Assembly: GCA_963793415.1 (NCBI GenBank)
Contig: CAWCAC010000002.1
Span: 868,001 to 932,000, forward strand
Length of the DNA: 64,000 nucleotides
From: CAXMST01 sp963793415
GTDB taxonomy: Bacteria > Actinomycetota > Thermoleophilia > Solirubrobacterales > 70-9
Reading direction: 5' to 3'
Of this stretch, positions 1 through 8,212 are shown piece by piece (the first letter of the stretch is position 1; each line of letters starts with the position of its first letter). The translations under genes and the position numbers were made by a program. Below the pieces are notes generated by a model. It saw nothing but the letters and a program-made list of their open reading frames with translations. It was not told the origin of the DNA and did not search any database.

Positions 1-90
1 CGCTGCCGGCCGCTGAGCGCCGGTGTCACGGGTTGGCGGGAAGAAGTAGGAGACGAGCAGGATCGAGCGTCCCCGCCCTCCGGCGCTCAT
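1..90 (-). CDS. Glycosyltransferase family 4, N-terminal part (runs off window)
   Basis: Only the first 30 codons are present. The start ATG at 90 overlaps the stop codon of the upstream glycosyltransferase gene (ATGA, 87-90), so the two are translationally coupled. After a short polar leader the product reads ILLVSYFFPP followed by a GAQR motif. That is the usual first beta strand and glycine loop of GT-B glycosyltransferases of family GT4, which transfer sugars from nucleotide-sugar donors during cell-surface glycan synthesis. Specificity cannot be judged from this fragment. Confidence 0.6.
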   Translation of the reverse strand, partial: MSAGGRGRSILLVSYFFPPTRDTGAQRPAA

Positions 91-1292
91 CGAGCGGCTC
101 CGGTTGGCGCTCCCTCGCCGAGCTTGAGCTGCCGGGCCGCGATCGCTTCGCCGTACGCCTCGTCCATGCGATCGAGCAACGCCGGCCAGGCCCAGCGCTC
201 CTCGCAGCGCCGTCGCCCCTCGGCTCCCATCCGCTCGCGTCCGTCGCGCCCGAGGTCGACGACTCGGTCGAGCGCTTCGGCGGCGGCGGCCGAGTCTCCG
301 GCTGGGACGAGGAAGCCGGTCTCGCCGTCGTCAATCACGGCGCGCACGCCCGGGTAGTCGGTGGCGACCGCGGGCAGCCCGCAGGCGAGCGCCTCGATCA
401 GCACGATCCCGAAAGACTCGGGCGGCTCGGTCGTCAGCACGAACAGGTCGCACGCCCGCAGGACGTCGGGCAGCTCGCCGTGCGGGACGCGGCCGAGAAA
501 GTGGACGCGGTTGCCGACGCCGGCCTCGCGGGCCTGGGCCCGGAAGCCGTCGAGCAGCTCGCCTCCGCCGGCGACGACCAGATGTACGTTGCGGGCGCGG
601 GCGCGGGAGAGGGCCTCGATCGCGACGTCGAGTCGCTTGAAGTGATGGGCGCGGTCGAGCGTGGCGACGAAGGCGGCGGCGACCGCGTCGGCCGGGATCC
701 CGAGCTCGGCGCGGAGTGCCGCGGCGTCCTGCCCGGGCGAGAAGGCCTCGGTGTCGACGCCGTTCGGCATCTCGATCACGCGCTCGGGAGTGCGGTCGAG
801 CGCCTTACGCAGGTACGGGACCGAGCGGGCATGGTCCTCGCTGAGGACGAGGATCCGGTCGGCCGAGCGGATCAGGGTGGGGGAGACCGTGTGCTCGTAG
901 GTCTCGAACAGGACTCCGCGCGGTCCCGAGCCGAGCAGCCGGTTCTTGTAGTGGACGATCAGCGCAGCCCGCCTTCGCTTGCGGCTCAGGCGAGAGAGCA
1001 GCGTCAGTTCCGATCCGAAGATGAACGGGTAGTGGATGTGGACGACGTCGAAGCCCTCGAGCCGCGCGAGGCGGGGCAGCAGCGGCGCGTTGCCGATCGC
1101 GAAGGGTGGGTTGATCCGGTGCACGATCGCCTTGCCGGGATCCGGGGCCTCGCCCTCGGCGGGCGCGGTGAACACCTCGACGTGATGACCGCGCTCGGCC
1201 TGACCGCGTGCGAAGCGATAGGCGGTGTTTCCGGCGCCACCCGGATACGGCGGAAAGGTCGCCGTCAGATGGGCGATCCGGAGCGGCTGCAC
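87..1292 (-). CDS. Glycosyltransferase family 4
   Basis: A 401-residue cytoplasmic GT-B glycosyltransferase with no signal peptide. The N-terminal Rossmann half starts with a FPPYPGGAG-type glycine loop (residues 13-21). The C-terminal half carries the family signature E292-x7-E300 (ESFGIVLIE), followed by ACGLPAVATD and a GETGFLVPAGD donor-binding segment. Length is normal for GT4. The gene lies two bases from the UDP-glucuronate decarboxylase upstream and overlaps the next glycosyltransferase downstream by four bases. The three therefore look like one operon building a pentose-containing surface glycan. The acceptor is unknown. Confidence 0.88.
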   Translation of the reverse strand: MQPLRIAHLTATFPPYPGGAGNTAYRFARGQAERGHHVEVFTAPAEGEAPDPGKAIVHRINPPFAIGNAPLLPRLARLEGFDVVHIHYPFIFGSELTLLSRLSRKRRRAALIVHYKNRLLGSGPRGVLFETYEHTVSPTLIRSADRILVLSEDHARSVPYLRKALDRTPERVIEMPNGVDTEAFSPGQDAAALRAELGIPADAVAAAFVATLDRAHHFKRLDVAIEALSRARARNVHLVVAGGGELLDGFRAQAREAGVGNRVHFLGRVPHGELPDVLRACDLFVLTTEPPESFGIVLIEALACGLPAVATDYPGVRAVIDDGETGFLVPAGDSAAAAEALDRVVDLGRDGRERMGAEGRRRCEERWAWPALLDRMDEAYGEAIAARQLKLGEGAPTGAAR

Positions 1293-1294
1293 GG

Positions 1295-2242
1295 TCAGTC
1301 GGCGGCGCCGACCAGCTGCTCCACCCCTGCCTCGGAGATCGTTCGATGGAGCCCTTCCGCGAGATCGACCGTCGGCTGCCAGTCGAGCAGCTCGCGGGCG
1401 CGGGTCGTGTCCGGCTGACGCACCTGCGGATCGTCGACGGGGAGCGCCTCGAAGACGATCTCCGAGCGTGACTCGGTCGCCTTGATCACAGCTTCGGCGA
1501 GCTCGAGCAGCGTCTTCTCGTCCGGGTTGCCGATGTTGACCGGCATGTGGACTTCGGATGAGACCAGCTTGATGAAGCCGCGGATCAGGTCCTCGACGTA
1601 ACAGAAGCTGCGGGTCTGGCTGCCGTCCCCGAACACCGTCAGCGGCTTGTCCTGAAGCGCCTGGCGCAGGAAGGTCGGGATCGCGCGGCCGTCGTGCGGG
1701 CGCATCCGGGCGCCGTAGGTGTTGAAGATCCGGACGATGCAGGTATCGACGCCCTGCTGGCGGTGGTAGGCCATCGTCAGCGCCTCCGCGTAGCGCTTCG
1801 CCTCGTCGTAGACGCCGCGCGGGCCGATCGGGTTGACGTGCCCCCAGTAGCTCTCCGGCTGCGGGTGGATCTGCGGGTCGCCGTAGACCTCCGAGGTCGA
1901 GGCGAGCATGAAGCGGGCCCGCTTTGCCTTGGCGACGCCGAGCATATTGTGGGTTCCCATCGAGCCGACCTTGAGCGTATGCAGCGGCAGCCGCAGATAG
2001 TCGATCGGGCTCGCGGGGGAGGCGAGGTGGAAGATCAGGTCGACTTCGCCCTCGACCTCGACGTATTCGGTGATGTCGTGGTTGAGGAAGTGGAAGTCAG
2101 GGCTCTCGATGTGCTTGATGTTGCGCAGCGAGCCCGTGTCGAGGTTGTCGATGCAGATCACCCGGTGGCCGGCTGCCAGCAGGTGGTCGCAAAGGTGAGA
2201 TCCGAGGAATCCGGCGCCGCCGGTGACAATGCAAGTACCCAT
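1295..2242 (-). CDS. UDP-glucuronic acid decarboxylase (extended SDR)
   Basis: A 315-residue NAD-dependent extended short-chain dehydrogenase, predicted to convert UDP-glucuronate to UDP-xylose for surface polysaccharides. The NAD loop TGGAGFLG is at residues 7-14. The catalytic serine region STSEVYGDP lies near 116-123, and Tyr145/Lys149 form YDEAK. The PASPIDY segment near 76-82 is characteristic of UXS enzymes. The frame stays open upstream, but homology begins at the ATG at 2242. It is followed within two bases by a GT4 gene, consistent with supply of an activated pentose to the neighbouring transferases. dTDP-glucose 4,6-dehydratase is a less likely alternative. Confidence 0.85.
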   Translation of the reverse strand: MGTCIVTGGAGFLGSHLCDHLLAAGHRVICIDNLDTGSLRNIKHIESPDFHFLNHDITEYVEVEGEVDLIFHLASPASPIDYLRLPLHTLKVGSMGTHNMLGVAKAKRARFMLASTSEVYGDPQIHPQPESYWGHVNPIGPRGVYDEAKRYAEALTMAYHRQQGVDTCIVRIFNTYGARMRPHDGRAIPTFLRQALQDKPLTVFGDGSQTRSFCYVEDLIRGFIKLVSSEVHMPVNIGNPDEKTLLELAEAVIKATESRSEIVFEALPVDDPQVRQPDTTRARELLDWQPTVDLAEGLHRTISEAGVEQLVGAAD

Positions 2243-2357
2243 CGGCGGCAACGATAGCGGCGCGCGGCACGTGTCGAAGCGGCAGCCCGACGGCCGGCGG
2301 TCCGCTGCCGGAAGCTGAGGAGGGGGCGGGGTCTCACGGGCCGGGGTTGTCCGGTGC

Positions 2358-2924
2358 GTGAACGTTCGATCGAAAGCGCCGACGGCGATCGCAGAGGGCG
2401 AGGGCGCGGCCCGAATCGCTCGCGGCGCTGCCCTGATGGCGGCGCGGCAGAGCATGTTCCGCCGCACAGCCCGTCGCTTCAGCCAGACGCCCGAGGACGC
2501 CGACGACGCGCTCGGGCGAGCGGTCGAGATCCTGCTCTCGAAGGCGCCGGACCTCGAGCCCGGCCCCCTGACCGCCTGGATGCACGTGGTCACCAAGCGC
2601 GAGGCATTGGCGATCGGCCGTTCCCGACGCCGCACCCGCGTCGCCGCCGGCGCGGCGGGGGAGGGTCTCGATCCCGACGCGCTCCCGTCGGACCGCGCCG
2701 GGCCCGATCAGCTGCTCGAGCACCGCGAACGCGTCGCCGAGGCGGCCGAGCGGCTTGCCACCCTGAAGCCGCAGGAGCGGCGCGCCCTCGCCCTGTTCGC
2801 CGCCGGCTGCTCCTACGCGGAGATCCAGGCGATAACCGGCTGGACCTACACCAAGGTCAACCGCTGTCTGGCCGAGGGCCGGGCGGCGCTGCGCCGGACC
2901 GAGGCCGAGCGCGCTGTGGCCTGA
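2358..2924 (+). CDS. RNA polymerase sigma factor, sigma-70/ECF-like
   Basis: A 188-residue sigma factor. Residues about 28-95 form a region-2-like helical segment (FSQTPEDADDALGRAVEILL, then AWMHVVTKREAL). Residues about 128-178 form region 4, with LKPQERRALALFAAGCSYAEI leading into a helix-turn-helix. No anti-sigma factor gene is adjacent. Downstream and convergent is a small acidic anchored protein, then a two-component system. The gene diverges from the UDP-glucuronate decarboxylase operon across about 115 bases. The target promoter class cannot be inferred. Confidence 0.82.
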   Translation: MNVRSKAPTAIAEGEGAARIARGAALMAARQSMFRRTARRFSQTPEDADDALGRAVEILLSKAPDLEPGPLTAWMHVVTKREALAIGRSRRRTRVAAGAAGEGLDPDALPSDRAGPDQLLEHRERVAEAAERLATLKPQERRALALFAAGCSYAEIQAITGWTYTKVNRCLAEGRAALRRTEAERAVA

Positions 2925-2926
2925 GC

Positions 2927-2941
2927 CGGGCCGGAGGCCCG
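2927..2941. terminator. Short GC hairpin downstream of the sigma factor gene
   Basis: A six-base-pair inverted repeat (CGGGCC/GGCCCG) with a three-base loop lies just after the stop codon and before the convergent gene ending at 2980. There is no U tract. It is a weak candidate terminator. Confidence 0.3.
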
Positions 2942-2979
2942 ACGGCCTCGCGCTCGTGGGACCGCGGCGCCGGGCGCGA

Positions 2980-3375
2980 TCAGTCGTCGTCGAAATCCTC
3001 TTCCTCGGATTCGACCTCGGGCTGCTCGGGCTCCTCGGCCTTCTCCGTCTCCTCGGTCTCGACCTTCGAATCGTCGCCGGCCGGAGCCGGTGGTGGCGAC
3101 GCCGGTGGCTCGACGACCGGGGCGGCCTGTGTCGTCCCGACCCCTCCGCTTTGGGCCTTGCCGCCCCCGTTTCCGCTCTTGTGCGGATGGCGCCCGCCGC
3201 CCCCGCCGGGAGCCTGGACCGGTCCGGAGGCGAGATCGCTGCCCACCGACGGCGGCTGACCGTAGAGGCCGACGTGCTCGGAGGTGATCCGGCTCGCGGC
3301 GACGCCGAGGGCCGCGGCGACGAGCAGGCCGGCGACTGCGAGCAGCCCGATCTTCAGCGCCCGCCCCGACATCAT
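2980..3375 (-). CDS. Small anchored protein with Pro-rich linker and acidic tail
   Basis: 131 residues, family not recognised. One N-terminal hydrophobic helix (about residues 8-27, LKIGLLAVAGLLVAAALGVA) should anchor it in the membrane. A Gly/Pro-rich spacer follows, and the last 35 residues are almost entirely Glu/Asp (ending in EEEDFDDD). Its start overlaps the end of the sensor kinase gene by four bases, so it is the third gene of the response regulator-kinase operon. A role tied to the kinase, for example envelope or metal sensing by the acidic tail, is inference only. It resembles in style the two Pro/Ala-rich proteins at 5720 and 6132. Confidence 0.65.
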   Translation of the reverse strand: MMSGRALKIGLLAVAGLLVAAALGVAASRITSEHVGLYGQPPSVGSDLASGPVQAPGGGGGRHPHKSGNGGGKAQSGGVGTTQAAPVVEPPASPPPAPAGDDSKVETEETEKAEEPEQPEVESEEEDFDDD

Positions 3376-4823
3376 GCGTCCGCACCGTCGTCGAGGCTCG
3401 TGCCGGCGCCGGCGCCGATGAGGGCGGCAGTGGGGGTCGGACTGCGCGGATCGGGGAACACCAGTGTCGCTCGGGTGCCGCCGCCGGCCGCGTCGCCGAG
3501 CGTCACGTCGCCGCCCCAGGCCCGGAGTAGAGCCCGGGCGATCGCGAGGCCGAGGCCGGTGCCGCGTGGGCCGGCGCGGCCGGTCGTGCCGCGTCGGAAG
3601 CGCTCGAATACAGCCTCGCGCTCCTCTTCGGGGATGCCCGGCCCCTGATCGATGACCTCGATCGCGTGTGGGAGGGCGCGGAGCTCGATCGCCGTGTCCT
3701 TGGGCGAGTAGCGGATCGCGTTCTCGATCAGCGCGTCGAGCGCTCGCTCGGCGTCGGCGCCGGCGCAGCGGACCACGCCCGGATTCGAGAGCGACCGCGT
3801 CAGCCGGATCGAGGCGGCGCCCGCCTCCGCCGACCAGCGCCGGGCCGCGGTCGAGACGAGGTCGCCCGTGTGCAGGTCTTCGGGAGCGCCGCGGTGCTCC
3901 CCGATCTTGCTCAGGGTCAGCATCTCGGTGACCACGTCCGAGAGCCGGTCGACCTCGGCGGTGGCGGCGTCGATCTCGACGACCGCGTCATCGGGCTTGG
4001 GGATGCGCTCACCGGCGAGTGCCTCGCGCGCCTCCTCGAGACGCAGGCGGAGCCCGGTTATCGGCGTGCGGAGCTGATGAGAGGCGTCGGCGACGAACTG
4101 GCGCTGGCTCTGCAGGGCCTCCTCGAGCTTGCCCGTCATCAGGTTGAAGGCGCGTGCGAGCGTCCGCTGCTCGCTCGAGCCCGTCGGAGGGACACGCTCG
4201 CTGAGATCGCCGGCGGCGATCCGTTCGGCCGATTCGGTCATCGCTTTCAGCGGCGCGGTCAGCTCGCGCGCGACGATCAACGCCGCGATCAGCCCGATCG
4301 CCAGGACGACGACCGCGATCAAAGCCAGTCCGCCGACCGAGTCGAGGACCGCCTGGGACTCGGCCTCGGTGCTCTGCGTGATCCGGACCGCGCCGACGAC
4401 CTCGCCGTCGGCGATCATCGGCGCCGAGGTTGCGGTCAGTTCCATGTCGAGGGTCGTGCTCTCCCGTTCGCCTTGGAACGATTGGCCGGCCAGAGCGGAC
4501 TGGATCTCCGGCCGGCTCGAGTAGTCGGCGCCGGGCTTGACGCCGGCACTGTCGGAGATCAGAAGACCTTGCTCGTCGACGACGATGACGCGGCCGCGAA
4601 CGGCCTTCGCCGCCACGTCGACCAGCGGGTCGATTGCGGCAGCGCCCTCGGGCAGCTCCTCGGCCGCGGCGACGGAGAGCAGGTCCGCTTGGGCGGTTGC
4701 CTGGGCGCGGACCTCTGAGTCGACGCGGTTCGAGGTGTTGAGGGCGAGTGGGACGACGAAGGCGACCACCGCGATCAGCAGGACGTAGCCGATCGCCAGC
4801 AGCAACCGCGCCCGCAGGCTCAT
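3372..4823 (-). CDS. Sensor histidine kinase (two-component system)
   Basis: A 483-residue membrane kinase. TM1 lies at about 6-28, an extracytoplasmic sensor of about 130 residues follows, and TM2 is at about 164-185. HAMP spans 186-238. The HisKA phosphoacceptor is His249 in DASHQLRTP. The HATPase domain has the N box (LIENAIRYSP, near 365-374), DQGPGIPEE (near 392) and GTGLGLAIA (421-429). All catalytic motifs are intact. The ATG at 4823 overlaps the response regulator stop codon (ATGA), which fixes the start; the frame is open further upstream but that stretch lies inside the regulator gene. The signal is unknown. The extracytoplasmic segment has the length of a single Cache-type sensor. 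Confidence 0.92.
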   Translation of the reverse strand: MSLRARLLLAIGYVLLIAVVAFVVPLALNTSNRVDSEVRAQATAQADLLSVAAAEELPEGAAAIDPLVDVAAKAVRGRVIVVDEQGLLISDSAGVKPGADYSSRPEIQSALAGQSFQGERESTTLDMELTATSAPMIADGEVVGAVRITQSTEAESQAVLDSVGGLALIAVVVLAIGLIAALIVARELTAPLKAMTESAERIAAGDLSERVPPTGSSEQRTLARAFNLMTGKLEEALQSQRQFVADASHQLRTPITGLRLRLEEAREALAGERIPKPDDAVVEIDAATAEVDRLSDVVTEMLTLSKIGEHRGAPEDLHTGDLVSTAARRWSAEAGAASIRLTRSLSNPGVVRCAGADAERALDALIENAIRYSPKDTAIELRALPHAIEVIDQGPGIPEEEREAVFERFRRGTTGRAGPRGTGLGLAIARALLRAWGGDVTLGDAAGGGTRATLVFPDPRSPTPTAALIGAGAGTSLDDGADA

Positions 4824-5560
4824 CTCGCCTCCACGGCGGCCTCGTCCGGCGAGGCAAAGCGCAGGCCGACGCCGCGCACCGTGTGCAGGAAGCGGGGGGC
4901 GGCGGGATCGTCCCCGAGCTTGCGCCGCAGCGAGCTGACATGGACGTCGAGCGTCTTCGTCGGCCCCCACCAATTCGGATCCCAGACCTCGGACATGATC
5001 TCCTCGCGGGTGACGACCGAGCCGGCGTGGCGTGCGAGCAGCGCCAACAGGTCGTACTCCTTGCGGGTCAGGTCGAGTTGGTCGCCGTCGAGCGTCACCC
5101 GCCGCGAGCTCTGCTCGATGGTGAGCGGACCGATCGAGAGCGTCGAGCTCGTGTCGCCGGTCGCGGCGCTCGCGGTCCGGCGCAGCACGGCTCGGACCCG
5201 GGCGATCACCTCGGCCGACGAGAACGGCTTGACGACGTAGTCATCGGCGCCGATCTCGAGCCCGATGACACGGTCGGCCTCCGTCCCGCGAGCGGTCAGC
5301 ATGATGATCGGGATCTCGCCCGCGGCGCGGATCTCTCGCGCGAGGTCGCGCCCGTCGCCGTCGGGAAGCGTCAGGTCGAGCAGCACCAGGTCCGGGGTCG
5401 TCGCGGCCAGGGCCGAGCGGGCGGCGGCGACGGTCGGCGCCAGAACGGGCTCGAACCCGGCCCTCCGCAGAGCGTTGCCGAACGGCTCGGAGATGCCCTC
5501 CTCATCCTCGACGAAGAGGATCCGGGGGCCGGCAGGTCGCGACTGCTCACTCTGGCTCAT
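4820..5560 (-). CDS. Response regulator, OmpR/PhoB family
   Basis: A 246-residue DNA-binding response regulator. The receiver domain (about 13-125) has the acidic pair E18/D19, phosphoacceptor Asp62 (VLLDLTLPDGDG), Thr89 and Lys111 (YVVKPF). The C-terminal winged helix (about 145-238) ends with the typical RRKLGDDP...VRGVGLRF segment. It is the first gene of an operon with the histidine kinase (4-base overlap) and a small acidic anchored protein. It diverges from the ApbE/ferric-reductase-like operon across about 160 bases, so that operon is a plausible target. This is an inference from position. Confidence 0.92.
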   Translation of the reverse strand: MSQSEQSRPAGPRILFVEDEEGISEPFGNALRRAGFEPVLAPTVAAARSALAATTPDLVLLDLTLPDGDGRDLAREIRAAGEIPIIMLTARGTEADRVIGLEIGADDYVVKPFSSAEVIARVRAVLRRTASAATGDTSSTLSIGPLTIEQSSRRVTLDGDQLDLTRKEYDLLALLARHAGSVVTREEIMSEVWDPNWWGPTKTLDVHVSSLRRKLGDDPAAPRFLHTVRGVGLRFASPDEAAVEAR

Positions 5561-5719
5561 CGCCTTCAGGGTACGGCCGCGCCCGGCTCTTCAAGGGCCC
5601 CCGGGTGAAGCTTTGCCAACTCCTTACCTTCGGATGCCTTCCGGCTAACCGCCTGCCGCGCAGACTCGTTCTTACGTTCCGCACAGGCATCCGGCCGGCG
5701 GCATACCAGGAGGAAATCG

Positions 5720-6148
5720 ATGAACATCGCAAAAGGCAAGCTGATCGCGGCATCTTCGTTGGCCGCACTCGGTGGGGTCGCGGCAATCGCGATCGGCACC
5801 CAGCCCGAGGCGAGCTCGAGCGAGCCCGTCGCGAACGTAGAGCCGGTGAAGCCGAAGGTCAAGACTCAGGTCGTCCACCGCGTCAAGCACGTGCAGGGCA
5901 AGGCCACCACGGCGTCCGCCGGCAGCGCCGCTTCCGCGCCCGCGCCCGCTGCCGCTGCCGCGGTCCCGGCCTCGGCACCCGCACCCGCTCCGGCCCCCGC
6001 GCCAGAGCCGGCGACCGCCCCCGCCCCCGAGGCTTCGGCCGACGACTCGTACGACGACGAGGGCGACGACTCCTACGAGAACGAGTCCGCCGATGAGGCG
6101 GATCACGCCTCCGAGGACAACGGTGGAGAAGATGTCGAAGACGACTGA
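5720..6148 (+). CDS. Anchored Ala/Pro-rich protein with acidic C-terminus
   Basis: 142 residues, no recognised family. A hydrophobic N-terminal helix (about residues 9-27) is followed by a Lys/Val-rich stretch (about 43-60), an Ala-Pro repeat region (about 70-108), and an Asp/Glu/Ser-rich tail. A strong ribosome binding site (AGGAGG, 5709-5714) precedes the ATG. It is the first gene of a four-gene operon with a second Ala/Pro-rich protein, ApbE and a ferric-reductase-like protein. No canonical ApbE target motif (D-x-S/T-G-A-T) is visible. A structural or tethering role in an extracytoplasmic electron-transfer system is inferred only from context. Confidence 0.62.
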   Translation: MNIAKGKLIAASSLAALGGVAAIAIGTQPEASSSEPVANVEPVKPKVKTQVVHRVKHVQGKATTASAGSAASAPAPAAAAAVPASAPAPAPAPAPEPATAPAPEASADDSYDDEGDDSYENESADEADHASEDNGGEDVEDD

Positions 6149-6569
6149 CCCGATCGGAGCACGGGTTCCTACCCCGAGGCCCACGCGGGCGTCGAGCCGG
6201 CGTCCGCGGGCCTTCGGGGTGATCTTCACCGCGGTGGCGACGTTCCTCGTCGTCCTCGCGGTCCTCTCGTGGCGGATGTCCGCGGGTGAGGACCCGGCGC
6301 TCGGCGCTGGCGATCCGGCGACCGGTACGAAGACGGCTTCCACCGATCCCGGTGTGATCCATCGTCGCATCGTCCAGCTCAAGGTCGTACACGATCCGCC
6401 GCCCGTGGTCACTGCGGAGAGCGATGACTCGGCTGCGATCGTCAGCGCGGCGGCTCCCGTGCCGGCTGCCTCGGCTCCGGCCCCGGCGCCCGTCACGTCC
6501 GCCCCCGCCCCGACGCCGGCCCCCGCACCCGCTCCAGCCCCGGCCGCACCCGTCACCTCGAGCTCGTGA
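6132..6569 (+). CDS. Single-pass Ala/Pro-rich membrane protein
   Basis: 145 residues from an ATG at 6132. It has a basic N-terminus, one TM helix (about residues 30-48, FGVIFTAVATFLVVLAVLSW), and an extracytoplasmic part that ends in a long Ala-Pro stretch. The start lies inside the end of the preceding gene (17-base overlap) with GGTGGAG upstream as a ribosome binding site. Its stop overlaps the GTG start of apbE, indicating coupling. The middle segment IVQLKVVHDPPPVV resembles TQVVHRVKHV of the preceding protein, so the two may be distant paralogues. Function unknown. Confidence 0.6.
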   Translation: MSKTTDPIGARVPTPRPTRASSRRPRAFGVIFTAVATFLVVLAVLSWRMSAGEDPALGAGDPATGTKTASTDPGVIHRRIVQLKVVHDPPPVVTAESDDSAAIVSAAAPVPAASAPAPAPVTSAPAPTPAPAPAPAPAAPVTSSS

Positions 6570-7588
6570 CCGCCACGTTCGACATCCACGTCGCGCCCGA
6601 GCATGAGCGGAGCTTCGAGGCGATGGGGACCACGGTCCGACTTCTGATCGGCGCCCGTACCCGTCCCGGGCTGGCGCCGCCCGAGGAGATCGCGGCCGAG
6701 CTCCAGGAGGAGGTCGAGGACTTCGATCGCAGGCTCTCCCGGTTCCGCCCCGACAGCGAGCTGAGCGCGTTCAACTCCGATCCCCGGACCCGCGTGCCCG
6801 CCTCGCCGCTGCTGATCGACCTCGTCGACGCGTCGCTCGAGGCCGCCTACATGACCGGCGGCCTCGTCGACCCGACGCTGCTCACCGAGATTGGCGACGC
6901 CGGCTACGTGGAGTCGAAGCGGCGCGCACCCGCCGGGACCCTGAACTCGGCTCTGAGCGCACGCGCCGGCCATCCGTCGCGTCCCGCGAGCCCCGCGCGC
7001 GATCCGCGCTGGGCGCTGATCTCGGTCGACCGCGAGCGCGGCGTGATCGAGCGGGCGCCCGGGATCGGCATCGACAGCGGCGGCATCGGCAAGGGCCTCG
7101 CCGCGGACCTGATCGCCGCCCGCCTCTCCGGCTACGAGCGCTACCTGGTCGACTGCGGCGGCGACATCCGGATTGGCGGCGTCGGTTCGGTCCTCGCCCC
7201 CTGGCGGGTGCTGGTCGCGCACCCGCTCGACGGTTCCCATCACCGTTCGATCCGGCTCGCCCGCGGGGCCGTCGCGACCTCCGGCATCGACGGCCGGATC
7301 TGGGCGCAGGAGGACGGCTTCTCACACCACTTGCTCGATCCCGGCACCGGCACGCCCGCGTGGACGGGGATCGTCTCCGCGACGGCGCTTGCCCCGAGCG
7401 CGGTCGAGGCCGAGGCGCGCGCCAAAGCGGCGCTGCTCAGCGGCCTGCCGTCGGCGGCGCGCTCGGGAGAGGGCTTCGGGCCCTGGCTCGAGCCGCACGG
7501 CGGGCTCGTCGTCACCGATACCGGCGAGGTTCTGACATCCAATGCGCCCACCCGCTCGGGCGCCTCCGAGGAGGTAACGACACGATGA
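6566..7588 (+). CDS. apbE: FAD:protein FMN transferase (ApbE)
   Basis: A 340-residue enzyme that transfers FMN from FAD to a Ser/Thr of a target protein. Family hallmarks are visible: GTTVRLLIGA near the N-terminus (21-30), FRPDSELSAFN (60-70), GGLVDPTL (98-105), the Mg/FAD-binding DSGGIGKG (170-177), LVDCGGD (194-200), TSGIDG, and a HHLLDPGTGTP segment. No signal peptide or lipobox is present, unlike many exported ApbE proteins. The GTG start overlaps the upstream stop codon, and its own stop overlaps the start of the ferric-reductase-like gene. No FMN-binding-domain substrate is encoded nearby. Confidence 0.88.
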   Translation: MTATFDIHVAPEHERSFEAMGTTVRLLIGARTRPGLAPPEEIAAELQEEVEDFDRRLSRFRPDSELSAFNSDPRTRVPASPLLIDLVDASLEAAYMTGGLVDPTLLTEIGDAGYVESKRRAPAGTLNSALSARAGHPSRPASPARDPRWALISVDRERGVIERAPGIGIDSGGIGKGLAADLIAARLSGYERYLVDCGGDIRIGGVGSVLAPWRVLVAHPLDGSHHRSIRLARGAVATSGIDGRIWAQEDGFSHHLLDPGTGTPAWTGIVSATALAPSAVEAEARAKAALLSGLPSAARSGEGFGPWLEPHGGLVVTDTGEVLTSNAPTRSGASEEVTTR

Positions 7589-8187
7589 CCGCCCCCCAAC
7601 CGACCGATCACATCTGGTGGCTGATGGGCCGCGCCTCGGGGATCGTCGCTCTGATCCTGATCTCGGCCTCGGTCCTGCTCGGTCTCGGCATGGCCTCGAA
7701 GCTGTTCCGCCGTCCCGGCCTGCCCCGCAAGCTCAACGCCCTGCACGAGCAGCTTGCCGTCGCCGGTCTGGTCGCGATCGGGGTGCACGGCGTGACCCTG
7801 CTCGGCGACGCGTTCCTGCATCCGGGCATCGCCGGGATCACGGTCCCCTTCGCGATCGACTACCGGCCCGCATATGTCGCCGCCGGAATCGGCGGCGGCT
7901 ACCTGGCAGCGGCGCTCGGGCTCAGCTACTACGCCCGCCGCAAGATCGGCACGAAGCGCTGGCGCAACGCGCATCGCTGGATCGTCGTCGCCTGGGCGCT
8001 CTCGATCGTGCACACGCTCGGCGCAGGCACCGATGCCGCGATCCCGGTCGTCCGCTGGATCGTGCTCGCGCCGGTCGTGCCGGCCGTCGTCCTGTTCGCG
8101 GTGGCCCGGTTCGGAAACCGTACGCCGAAGCCGGCACCACGGCCCACATCCGAGCGGGCGCGGGCCCCGGAAGCCCTCCCCGGCTGA
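7585..8187 (+). CDS. Ferric-reductase-like transmembrane haem protein
   Basis: 200 residues with about five to six membrane helices. Histidines that could bind haem b lie at helix positions: ALHEQ, GVHGV, NAHRW and IVHTLGAGTD. This pattern matches the ferric reductase-like transmembrane family (COG2717/MsrQ-type), which passes electrons across the membrane. There is no FAD/NADPH domain, so a flavoprotein partner is needed. The ATG at 7585 overlaps the apbE stop (ATGA), and a GAGGAGG-type ribosome binding site precedes it. Co-transcription with apbE suggests an extracytoplasmic flavin-dependent redox chain. Confidence 0.78.
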   Translation: MTAPQPTDHIWWLMGRASGIVALILISASVLLGLGMASKLFRRPGLPRKLNALHEQLAVAGLVAIGVHGVTLLGDAFLHPGIAGITVPFAIDYRPAYVAAGIGGGYLAAALGLSYYARRKIGTKRWRNAHRWIVVAWALSIVHTLGAGTDAAIPVVRWIVLAPVVPAVVLFAVARFGNRTPKPAPRPTSERARAPEALPG

Positions 8188-8198
8188 GGCCGGGGAGG
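8175..8198. terminator. Intrinsic-type hairpin between convergent genes
   Basis: A perfect 10-bp inverted repeat (CCTCCCCGGC/GCCGGGGAGG) with a TGAG loop overlaps the stop codon of the ferric-reductase-like gene. It sits between it and the convergent carbonic anhydrase gene. No clear U tract follows, as is common in high-GC actinobacteria. It may act in both directions. Confidence 0.6.
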
Positions 8199-8212
8199 CG
8201 GCCTCGCAGCGC

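Noticed and set aside
5565..5719. Promoter of the ApbE operon
   Set aside because: The divergent intergenic region must hold promoters, but I see no clear -10/-35 pair or response-regulator repeat to annotate.
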